Program-made: the position numbers and the translations under genes
Source of the DNA: Spirochaetaceae bacterium
GTDB taxonomy: Bacteria; Spirochaetota; Spirochaetia; Treponematales; Breznakiellaceae
Direction of reading: 5' to 3'
Length of the DNA: 28,495 nt
Assembly (NCBI GenBank): GCA_031290855.1
Contig: JAISLM010000109.1
Location: 1 to 28,495 of the forward strand
The notes under the pieces: generated by a model
The model's input: only the letters and a program-made list of their open reading frames with translations
What the model was told of the DNA's origin: nothing
Databases searched by the model: none
Part shown: in pieces, positions 22,269-28,495 of the stretch
Layout of the letters: the number at the start of each line of letters is the position of its first letter
Position numbering within the stretch: the stretch's first letter is position 1

Positions 22269-22421
22269 ATGAACCTCCTCGATACAAAACCGTGTCAGGC
22301 TGTTTTGCCTTATGTTTTACCGGCCGTTTAGCCTAATGAACCTCCCCGCCACAAAACAGCGTCAAGCTGTTTTGCCTGACGTTCCGCCGCTTTTTAACCC
22401 CAAAGGAAGGATAAGGCGGGG
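22268..22421 (+). repeat. Repeat family A, two tandem units after the tRNA
   Basis: Two units of 67 bases or so, starting AATGAACCTCCTCGATAC (22268) and AATGAACCTCCCCGCCAC (22335), share ACAAAAC, GTCA-GCTGTTTTGCCT and later blocks. The second unit, with its GGAAGGATAAGGCGGGG tail, resembles 483-578. The first begins on the last base of the tRNA, so this may be a tRNA-end-associated repeat. Confidence 0.55.
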
Positions 22422-22464
22422 GAGCGGGCCCCACTGTGAATCAAGGAAGATACAGGGCGGCGTG

Positions 22465-23118
22465 CTAGACTCCGTTTGCGGACAATGTGTCTTCGAAGGT
22501 GACGCTTCCGCCGGGCGCTACCGTCAGGAATTCATCGTTTCCCCACTCGCCGGCCAGCAGCATGTCAATCAGCCTCAGGTTTCCCGGAATAACCCTGACC
22601 GGAATACCCGGCAGTTTGGCAAAGTCCTTCACCCTGGCTTTTACTTCGGCAACATTGAAGACTCCCGTGTTTATCACCGCAAAGTCTTTGTAGTGCCCCA
22701 GCATCCTTTTCAGGATGGATAGCCCCCGTTTTTCCCCGTAGAGCCGGTAAACCCTGTCTGTATCCGACACGATGCTGCCGCCGGAATCGAGATACCCTTC
22801 CGTGAAAAAATACGTACCGCTGCCGTAGGCTTCCCGTTCTTTACGGGAGCCGGTAAAGATAGTGATACAGTCCGCCGCCCTGGGCAGTACGAGGCGGCGG
22901 CGCCCGGCCTCTACGCCGACAAGGGCGTTTCCGCAAAAGCCGAACAGCAGCAGGACGGTCCGGCATGAGGGTGGGAGGCCGTCCACTGCCTGCTGGATCA
23001 GTGCCCTAAGCTTGTCAGGCCGGGCGTGTTTTCCCGCGTTTACCCATACCACCGGATAAGCGCAGCCCCTGCGTCTCATCACCGCCTCAAGTTCCTGTCT
23101 TAATGTTTCGCAGGCCAC
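22465..23118 (-). CDS. DUF1638 family protein
   Basis: 217 residues from a GTG. The core CGNALVGVEAGRRRLVLPRA-DCITIFTGS, followed by GTYFFTEGYLDSGG, fits DUF1638, a family of unknown function often found near corrinoid or methyltransferase genes; none are nearby here. The true start is doubtful: GTG at 23118 has no ribosome site, whereas GGAGGA (23146-23151) is placed exactly six bases before an in-frame ATA at 23139, seven codons upstream, which would give an N-terminus of MEHDTCIVACETL. Family members usually begin a few residues before 'ACETL', which supports the upstream start. Confidence 0.75.
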   Translation of the reverse strand: MACETLRQELEAVMRRRGCAYPVVWVNAGKHARPDKLRALIQQAVDGLPPSCRTVLLLFGFCGNALVGVEAGRRRLVLPRAADCITIFTGSRKEREAYGSGTYFFTEGYLDSGGSIVSDTDRVYRLYGEKRGLSILKRMLGHYKDFAVINTGVFNVAEVKARVKDFAKLPGIPVRVIPGNLRLIDMLLAGEWGNDEFLTVAPGGSVTFEDTLSANGV

Positions 23119-23138
23119 AATGCAGGTGTCGTGTTCTA

Positions 23139-23151
23139 TAGTTTATCCTCC
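23139..23151 (-). promoter_or_regulatory. Ribosome site pointing to an ATA start of the DUF1638 gene
   Basis: GGAGGA is followed by TAAACT and then ATA in frame with the gene. Spacing is ideal for initiation. The codon is either a rare ATA start or a mutated ATG. Confidence 0.5.
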
Positions 23152-23193
23152 GGCGCTGCCCGTTACCCCGCCAGTTTTTTCGACAAATTAATA

Positions 23194-23355
23194 GAGCTTT
23201 TCCCAAAACCCGGTTGGTTTTGAGAAAAGCTTCCGAAAAAGCGGTCTAACCGGACTAAGGCCCGCTTTTTCATATAAATACAAGGTAGCTGGACAAGCAA
23301 AGCTTGTCTCCCAAGCTAAGCTTGTCTCCCAAAACTGAAGTTTTGGGAAAGCCTC
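23194..23355 (+). repeat. Composite palindromic element, family B, copy 3
   Basis: Ends GAGCTTTTCCCAAAAC and GTTTTGGGAAAGCCTC. Internal modules are as in copy 1, with two 18-base units and a terminator-like stem carrying one mismatch (GCGGTC against GCCCGC). It lies upstream of the DUF1638 gene and 70 bases before a family C repeat. Confidence 0.75.
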
Positions 23356-23430
23356 TTCTATCAATTTTATTCGCAGTGGGGTCTGCTCACCCGCCCTTCA
23401 GGGCGCCTATAATTGGTAACACCAACAAAA

Positions 23431-23542
23431 ATGGCAGTATACGGGTTTGCGAGCAAACAAGGTTTGCTATGCAAACCACCACAGTTAAATAACTTCCGCA
23501 TCCGATCGAAGCTCGTAAATGACACGAATCTTACAAGATACC
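23431..23542 (+). repeat. Repeat family C, copy 1
   Basis: 112 bases, closely matching 27591-27702 at the same length. Shared blocks include ATGGCAGTA, ACGGGTTTGCGAGCAAACA, AGGTTTGCTATGCAAACCAC, TTCCGCATCCGATCGAAGCT and TTACAAGATACC. GGTTTGC and GCAAACC parts can fold into alternative hairpins. It lies just beyond the 3' end of panE. Confidence 0.75.
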
Positions 23543-23568
23543 ACACACACCATTCAAGGCGGGGAGCT

Positions 23569-24516
23569 TCATTCGCGGTATTTCATAAAGGCGCGTTTTT
23601 CGAGGGCGCCCACGGCAAGGGCGAGCATTTCGTTTACGGGCGTCCGTATCCCGTGTTCACGGCCCAGCCTGCAAATTTCAGGCCCGAACAGTTCGATTTC
23701 TGTTTTGCGGCCCGCGAGTATATCCTGACACATGGACGTGAAGCCGTCGTCGTTAAGGTCCTCCAGCATAACAAAAAAGCTTTCGATGTCATTGTCGTCC
23801 AGGCCGATGCCACAGGCGTTTGAAACGTCTATAACTTCGCGCATCGCCTTTTCAAGCAGGATTTGCGCTTCCGGTATGCGGCGGGGCGACTTTCTTTTGA
23901 ACGCGGCGTAGGGCAGACGAAGAAGCGCGGAAGTTTGATTCGCGCCCGTGTTTATCATAAATTTGTACCAAAGCGCCCGCTTCATATCCGTTTTGTGGTA
24001 TTCCGCCGGATATGCCGTCCGTGTAAAAAATTCCGCGATACGCTCGTCACGTTCGCATACTATTCCGTCCGCGTCGCCAAAGTTTATCACGCCAATCCGC
24101 GAATAATTCACGCGATTCCCGTTGTGCTGGGCGTCCGTACCCATAACCATAGAAAGAGGCAGCCGCTCCCGTCCGTATTTTGCGCCGATTACGTCTTCGC
24201 TGGAAATGCCGTTTAAAAGCGAAATTATCACAGTATCAGGCCCGATGAAGGGACGGATGTCGCCGATAACTTCATTCAACGAATAATACTTCGAGGCGAT
24301 AATAACAAGATCGACCGCAGAGGGGCTCGCGTCCCCGCTCAGGCTGAAGTCAAACTTTTTGTCATTGATAAAAAACCCGTCCCTTCTGTACCGTTCCAGA
24401 CGTTCACCTTCGGCCAAAACAAGAAGCTTTTCCGGTATGGCCCCATACAACTTTCCGGCAAGCATCAATCCAATCGCGCCCGCGCCGGCAACCAGTACGG
24501 ATTCTATTTTTTTCAT
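23569..24516 (-). CDS. panE: 2-dehydropantoate 2-reductase family protein
   Basis: 315 residues. The N-terminal Rossmann fold has GAGAIG at residues 11-16, followed by VIIASKYYSLNEVIGDIRPFIGPDTVIISLLNGI, typical of ketopantoate reductases. The C-terminal helical domain includes WYKFMINTGANQTSALL at 183-199, whose Lys185 and Asn189 match the catalytic lysine and substrate-binding asparagine of PanE. PanE reduces ketopantoate with NADPH in pantothenate and CoA synthesis. No other pan genes are nearby, so a related alpha-keto acid reductase is possible. Good ribosome site GGAGAGATGAA. It diverges from ftsK. Confidence 0.82.
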   Translation of the reverse strand: MKKIESVLVAGAGAIGLMLAGKLYGAIPEKLLVLAEGERLERYRRDGFFINDKKFDFSLSGDASPSAVDLVIIASKYYSLNEVIGDIRPFIGPDTVIISLLNGISSEDVIGAKYGRERLPLSMVMGTDAQHNGNRVNYSRIGVINFGDADGIVCERDERIAEFFTRTAYPAEYHKTDMKRALWYKFMINTGANQTSALLRLPYAAFKRKSPRRIPEAQILLEKAMREVIDVSNACGIGLDDNDIESFFVMLEDLNDDGFTSMCQDILAGRKTEIELFGPEICRLGREHGIRTPVNEMLALAVGALEKRAFMKYRE

Positions 24517-24556
24517 TTCATCTCTCCATAAGTATTTTCTAAAGTATGCCAGTATT

Positions 24557-24585
24557 TTGCCGAAATATTAAAGGGGGTATATTTT
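24557..24585 (+). promoter_or_regulatory. Possible ftsK promoter
   Basis: TTGCCG and TATTTT are 17 bases apart in the 114-base divergent region between panE and ftsK. Both boxes match 4 of 6. Confidence 0.3.
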
Positions 24586-24630
24586 AATCCTCATAAAGCA
24601 ATAATTTTGAAATTTGGTTTAAGGATTACG

Positions 24631-27231
24631 ATGAGATCACGGAAGATTTACAGGCAAACGACGGGCGCTTTTTTTAATTACGACGGGCAGGTTTTGAATA
24701 AAAACCGGAAAATGAACGCCGTTATCAATAACCCAAAATTTTTGTTATACATCTGCATAGGCGCGCTGCTGCTGCTGGCGGCGCTTCTAAACTTTTCGAT
24801 AGCCTTGTCTTTATTCGGCCCGCCGCAAAAAAAATCGGGTGTCGGCGATTTCTTTGTTGATTCTTACGGCATACTGTCTTTTATAATTCCGGTTTATCTT
24901 TTATGCGCGGCCCTGATACTGATTGATAAAAGTTACAGGCCCGGTCGCATATTTATTTTATACTGCGCGATATTTCCGTTTATGACGCTGGCAATAGGAT
25001 TTTCTTTTTTACGTGATTATATTTATTTCTCCGCAAAAATCAAACTTTTTTCAATGCTTGGAAAGACGGGCTTTAGTTTTGCTGTAGTGTGCTTAACCGC
25101 GCTGGAAAGCGCGGTAATCGCCGCCCTGTCGAACGTCCTGTTTCCCGCCCCGCCGGTCAGGAAGCCTCGCGGTGCCGGCGCTAATAACGCAGTCCGGCCT
25201 GCCCCGCTTAAAACAGAAACAAAATTGCTGTGCGCGCCTTTTATATCTACGGAAAGCAAGGCGATGAATATCGTACACGAAGCGTACACAAAAGCCTTTG
25301 AAGAATTGCGGGATTTGGAAGAAGCGAACCATGAAGCGATAGACGCCGCGTTTGAAAATCTTGAACCCAATTTGGAAATACTTAACGCAAAATTAAAAAA
25401 TTTGGGCGCCGGCATGAACGATATAGACGAAAAACTTGGCAGGCTGGATACGGATTTGGATACGCTTAAATCGGAACTTTCTTTGACGGAGGGTGCCGGT
25501 GCCGGCGATCGTAACGACGTTTTTTACGAAGACCCCGTCGCGGCTGTTGAAGTTTTTAAAACGTTGGAAGAAGACGGCGACGGCGAATTGCCGGAGCGGC
25601 CGGAAGGCGGCGATGTTGAAGCGCCGGACCCGTTGGGAGAAGACGGCGCGATCGAAGAACTGTGCGAACCTGAAGAATTAAACGTAGAAGAATACGGAAG
25701 CGCCGCCGATTTTGAAAAAATAATCGGCCGTACAGAAGCCGAAGCCGCGGTAAAAACAGAAGAGATTATTAAAAAAAAACATTCTGCCGGCGCGAATAAT
25801 AAAAGGCCCGCCGATTTCAGTGGAACATACAGCGTACCGGTCGAAGGCATACTAAAAGAATATGAGGACGAAAAATACTGGATAATTGACGGCGCGACTT
25901 ATCAAGCCGCCGCCATACTGAAAGAAACACTTAATGAATTTAATATACAGGCAGAAGTTACGGGGATTCGCAAGGGGCCGGTAATCACGATGTTTGAAAT
26001 ACTGCCGTCGCCCGGGGTAAAACTTTCAAAAATAGTTAATTTGCAGGACAACATCGCGCTGCGTCTGGCTGCGGCTTCCGTGCGTATCGTCGCGCCGATA
26101 CCCGGTAAACACGCCGTCGGCATAGAAATACCGAACAAGAAACGCAACATCGTGTCGTTCCGTGAAATTATCGAGGCGGAACTTGCGTGCGGCGGAAAGA
26201 AGCCGGAGATTCCCGTCGTGCTGGGCAAGGACATCACGGGCGAGTCGGTAACGGTGGACCTTGCGACGATGCCCCATCTCTTGATAGCGGGCGCTACGGG
26301 ATCGGGAAAGTCGGTATGCGTCAACACGATGATACTGTCCATCCTCTACCAGTGCCGTCCTGCCCAATGCCGCCTGATACTCATTGATCCGAAGATCGTC
26401 GAACTCAAGCTGTACAACGATATTCCGCATCTTTTAACGCCGGTAATTACGGAACCCAAGCGCGCGTTTCAGGCGCTGCAATACTGCATTTACGAGATGG
26501 AACGCCGTTACGCCTGTCTTGATTCTATGGGCGTGCGCGACATTAAAACTTACAACAGGCGCATCAAAGAAAAAAAGATAGCGGCCGAACATATCCCGTA
26601 CATCGTTATCGTTATTGACGAGTTTGCCGATCTGATGGCGACAACAGGCAAGGAGCTTGAATCGACGGTGGCCCGGCTCGCCGCGATGAGCCGCGCCGTG
26701 GGGATTCACCTTGTGCTTGCGACCCAGCGGCCTTCGATAGATGTTATCACGGGTCTAATTAAGTCGAACATACCAAGCCGTATCGCGTTCATGGTCGCAA
26801 GCATGATGGACTGCCGCATCATAATCGATACGCCCGGCGCCGAAAAACTTTTGGGCAAGGGAGATATGCTTTACTCCGGCATCGTCGATCCGTTCCCAGT
26901 CAGGATGCAGGGCGCGTTTGTTTCCGAGGAAGAGGTGGAGGCGGTCGTGGCCCGCGTGAAGATGCTGGGCGAGCCGGACTACATCGATGAGGAGATATTT
27001 TTTGAAGATGACGAGGACGCGGCGAGGAATGTTTACGAGGAAGGCGAGGACCCGCTGTACGACAAGGCGCTTGAAATTGTGGTACAACAGGGCAAGGCGA
27101 GCGCAAGTTACATACAGCGCCGCCTGAAAATAGGCTACAACCGTGCCGCACGTCTTGTCGAGGAAATGGAACACCGCGGCGTTGTCGGACCGGCGCAAGG
27201 TTCAAAACCCAGAGAATTGTTACGCGCCTGA
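24631..27231 (+). CDS. ftsK: DNA translocase FtsK/SpoIIIE
   Basis: 866 residues from the ATG at 24631, chosen for AAGGA five bases upstream; a TTG eight codons earlier opens the same frame. Four membrane helices (about 37-62, 81-98, 107-127 and 146-171) anchor it at the division septum. A highly acidic linker, about 240-390, includes helical, probably coiled-coil stretches. The motor follows: Walker A GATGSGKS (554-561) and Walker B VIVIDEFADL (Asp663-Glu664), then RPSIDVITG and IPSRIAF. The C-terminal winged helix (gamma, about 806-866; QGKASASYIQRRLKIGYNRA) reads polar KOPS-type DNA sequences. It pumps chromosome ends through the septum and activates Xer recombination at dif. Confidence 0.95.
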   Translation: MRSRKIYRQTTGAFFNYDGQVLNKNRKMNAVINNPKFLLYICIGALLLLAALLNFSIALSLFGPPQKKSGVGDFFVDSYGILSFIIPVYLLCAALILIDKSYRPGRIFILYCAIFPFMTLAIGFSFLRDYIYFSAKIKLFSMLGKTGFSFAVVCLTALESAVIAALSNVLFPAPPVRKPRGAGANNAVRPAPLKTETKLLCAPFISTESKAMNIVHEAYTKAFEELRDLEEANHEAIDAAFENLEPNLEILNAKLKNLGAGMNDIDEKLGRLDTDLDTLKSELSLTEGAGAGDRNDVFYEDPVAAVEVFKTLEEDGDGELPERPEGGDVEAPDPLGEDGAIEELCEPEELNVEEYGSAADFEKIIGRTEAEAAVKTEEIIKKKHSAGANNKRPADFSGTYSVPVEGILKEYEDEKYWIIDGATYQAAAILKETLNEFNIQAEVTGIRKGPVITMFEILPSPGVKLSKIVNLQDNIALRLAAASVRIVAPIPGKHAVGIEIPNKKRNIVSFREIIEAELACGGKKPEIPVVLGKDITGESVTVDLATMPHLLIAGATGSGKSVCVNTMILSILYQCRPAQCRLILIDPKIVELKLYNDIPHLLTPVITEPKRAFQALQYCIYEMERRYACLDSMGVRDIKTYNRRIKEKKIAAEHIPYIVIVIDEFADLMATTGKELESTVARLAAMSRAVGIHLVLATQRPSIDVITGLIKSNIPSRIAFMVASMMDCRIIIDTPGAEKLLGKGDMLYSGIVDPFPVRMQGAFVSEEEVEAVVARVKMLGEPDYIDEEIFFEDDEDAARNVYEEGEDPLYDKALEIVVQQGKASASYIQRRLKIGYNRAARLVEEMEHRGVVGPAQGSKPRELLRA

Positions 27232-27421
27232 CGGCGTAGTCGGGTTCGCGTTTCTACAAATATGTAAAAAAACCGCTAAAATCTACAAAATTGTACTTGC
27301 GGTGACAAAGCGTTAATATCGCCGGTCTTGATAGCGGAATACCGTTAAGCGGGCTGTAAATGGCCGGGCGCGAAAGCTTGGATTATACGCCGCCGCCGGT
27401 CTGGAAATAGCGTTAACTCAT

Positions 27422-27579
27422 GAGCCTGTTCCAAAACTAATTGACTGTGCGCTAAAGCGCACGGTTTTGGACCAGGCTCTTGCAGATTTTCAGGCTAAAG
27501 CCTTGCAAAACTGCGTTTTTTAAAGCTTGCTGGACAAGCGAAGCTTGTCTCCCCAAAACGGAAGTTTTGGAACAGCCTC
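27422..27579 (+). repeat. Composite palindromic element, family B, divergent copy 4
   Basis: Terminal inverted repeats GAGCCTGTTCCAAAAC and GTTTTGGAACAGCCTC differ at one position from perfect. The left half has a long hairpin: the left end pairs with 27464-27479 around GTGCGCTAAAGCGCAC (27447-27462). A GCAG..AGGCT/AGCCT..CTGC stem follows, then a single 18-base ACAAGCGAAGCTTGT unit. TCAT on both sides may be a target-site duplication. The 190 bases before it, after ftsK, show nothing I recognise. Confidence 0.7.
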
Positions 27580-27590
27580 TCATCAAAAAA

Positions 27591-27702
27591 ATGGCAGTAG
27601 ACGGGTTTGCGAGCAAACAAGGTTTGCTATGCAAACCACCGCAGGTGATAAATTTCCGCATCCGATCGAAGCTCTTAGACAGTGCAACGCTTACAAGATA
27701 CC
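27591..27702 (+). repeat. Repeat family C, copy 2
   Basis: 112 bases, the same length and mostly the same sequence as 23431-23542. It again follows a family B element on the same strand, here by 11 bases, and ends about 100 bases before the RAYT-like gene. Confidence 0.75.
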
Positions 27703-27804
27703 CCGCCGCTCCGCCGAAAGGTCGAAGGTACTTTCCGGTTCGGCTTCTTTCCGTTTTTTCTCCGTATGTTAAAGCAAAACGCGGGCAAGCGCCCATATAT
27801 TTGC

Positions 27805-28329
27805 ATGAGACATTTAAGAATGCTGAAACAAGGCGTGTGGTACGAAATCAGTACCCGCGTCAACAACCGGGAACCCCTGTTCCGCGGAGGGCTGGCGCCG
27901 GCGCTGTTCAACCGGGTGTTCCGGGAGACCGCGCACAGGTTTGTCTTCGCGGTCCGGGGGCTTAGCCTCGCCGGTGACCGGCTGGCCTTTTACATCAGGC
28001 CCGCGGACGGGTTCGAGCTGCCCGCGATAATGAAATGGCTGAAGCAGACCTTCGCCATTAGGTACAACCGGGACAATGGACGAACGGGACACCTGTGGGG
28101 CGACCGGTACCGGTCGCGGATTCTGGAAGGGGAACCGCCGGACGGCGGGGAGGCGGGAGAGGCGGCGGGGGACTTCCCGGCCTGCGGTGTCAGACCCCGT
28201 AGCGGGAAACGCCTTGCCGGACACGCGGCGGCGGGAGTCCCGCCAGCCCGTAGGGTCAGACACCATCGCGGGAAACGCCTCGCCGGACGAGCGGCGGCTG
28301 GCGGCTCCCCGGCCCGCTGCGGGGTCTGA
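27805..28329 (+). CDS. RAYT-like (Y1/IS200-type, REP-associated) protein lacking catalytic residues
   Basis: 174 residues from MRHLRMLKQGVWYEISTRVNN; the frame is open back to 27682 but this start fits the family. The segment IMKWLKQTFAIRYNRDNGRTGHLWGDRYRSRIL (residues 75-107, in parts) matches REP-associated tyrosine transposases. In active relatives a 'NHxH' HUH motif precedes the xxIKPADG strand; here it is DRLA (58-61), with no histidines. The helix carrying the catalytic tyrosine is also absent: after residue 120 the protein becomes a proline/arginine/alanine-rich tail coded by 66-69-base DNA repeats. It is probably catalytically dead, perhaps kept for binding palindromic DNA, or decayed. 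Repeats B and C lie just upstream. Confidence 0.7.
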   Translation: MRHLRMLKQGVWYEISTRVNNREPLFRGGLAPALFNRVFRETAHRFVFAVRGLSLAGDRLAFYIRPADGFELPAIMKWLKQTFAIRYNRDNGRTGHLWGDRYRSRILEGEPPDGGEAGEAAGDFPACGVRPRSGKRLAGHAAAGVPPARRVRHHRGKRLAGRAAAGGSPARCGV

Positions 28330-28345
28330 CCCCGCAGCGGGAAAC
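28189..28345 (+). repeat. Tandem 66-69-base repeats at the end of the RAYT-like gene
   Basis: Units start at 28189, 28255 and about 28324 and share GTCAGAC, GCGGGAAACGCC and TTGCCGGAC-type blocks. The third is partial. They code for repeated GKRLAG and SPAR/PPAR segments. The sequence is much richer in GC than the rest of the window. Confidence 0.65.
28313..28341. other. 14-base-arm palindrome over the RAYT-like stop codon
   Basis: CCCGCTGCGGGGTC and GACCCCGCAGCGGG are perfect inverted arms around one base; the TGA stop lies at its centre. A very stable hairpin, with no U run. From 28342 to the window end I see no gene. Confidence 0.6.
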
Positions 28346-28495
28346 GGGCGGCCGGGGCCGCGTTTTCCCGCCTATACCCCCTTCCCGTCGCCCCGGAGCC
28401 CGGGTAAGCGGCATAATCCGCCCGCGGAACCTTAGCGGCCGCCATTTACTCTCCAAACCGAACCGGCCCAGGGGGATACGTCTGCCCTGAAATCT

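Overview
This window looks like a spirochaete chromosome, most likely a gut-associated treponeme. Three things support this: the ribosomal gene order has no infA, adk or map between secY and rpmJ; an EpmA-type EF-P lysine ligase is present; and the tmRNA tag (ADNDNYGYALAA) and several proteins resemble those I remember from Treponema. The lineage is inferred from memory, since no database search was possible.

Layout. Positions 1-117 (minus strand) hold the first 39 codons of glycyl-tRNA synthetase, with its own promoter. Positions 118-801 carry no convincing gene but are packed with degenerate repeats: an inverted pair resembling an IS end, a dispersed repeat (family A) and a composite palindromic element (family B). 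Next come epmA (802-1827), a relic region, a truncated IS982-type transposase (2180-2608) and an unrecognised membrane-anchored protein on the plus strand (2922-3644).

The core is one long minus-strand block. Its transcription order is rpsL-rpsG, then tuf-rpsJ-rplC-rplD-rplW-rplB-rpsS-[repeat element]-rplV-rpsC-rplP-rpmC-rpsQ-rplN-rplX-rplE-rpsN-rpsH-rplF-rplR-rpsE-rpmD-rplO-secY-rpmJ-rpsM-rpsK-rpsD-rpoA-rplQ, ending with a 59-residue zinc-ribbon protein. Stop and start codons often overlap, which suggests translational coupling. tuf has a strong promoter and a 355-base leader. An intrinsic terminator-like hairpin lies between tuf and rpsJ and could keep EF-Tu output above that of the ribosomal proteins. 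A family B element of about 164 bases sits inside the operon between rpsS and rplV without breaking a gene.

Upstream of rpsL on the same strand lies ssrA (tmRNA, 21190-21548). The region beyond it is accessory: the N-terminal stub of an IS transposase, a tRNA-Val(TAC) followed at once by tandem copies of repeat A, a DUF1638 protein that may start at ATA, another B element plus a 112-base repeat (family C), a PanE-like reductase, a divergent FtsK/SpoIIIE translocase, a fourth B-type element plus a second C repeat, and a RAYT-like protein.

The most unusual signal is the combination of dispersed palindromic families. The B elements contain an 18-base hairpin unit present 3, 2, 2 and 1 times. 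A RAYT-like (REP-associated transposase) gene lies beside one B/C pair, but it lacks the catalytic HUH histidines and the C-terminal tyrosine region. This resembles a REP/RAYT system whose protein has lost, or changed, its transposase chemistry.
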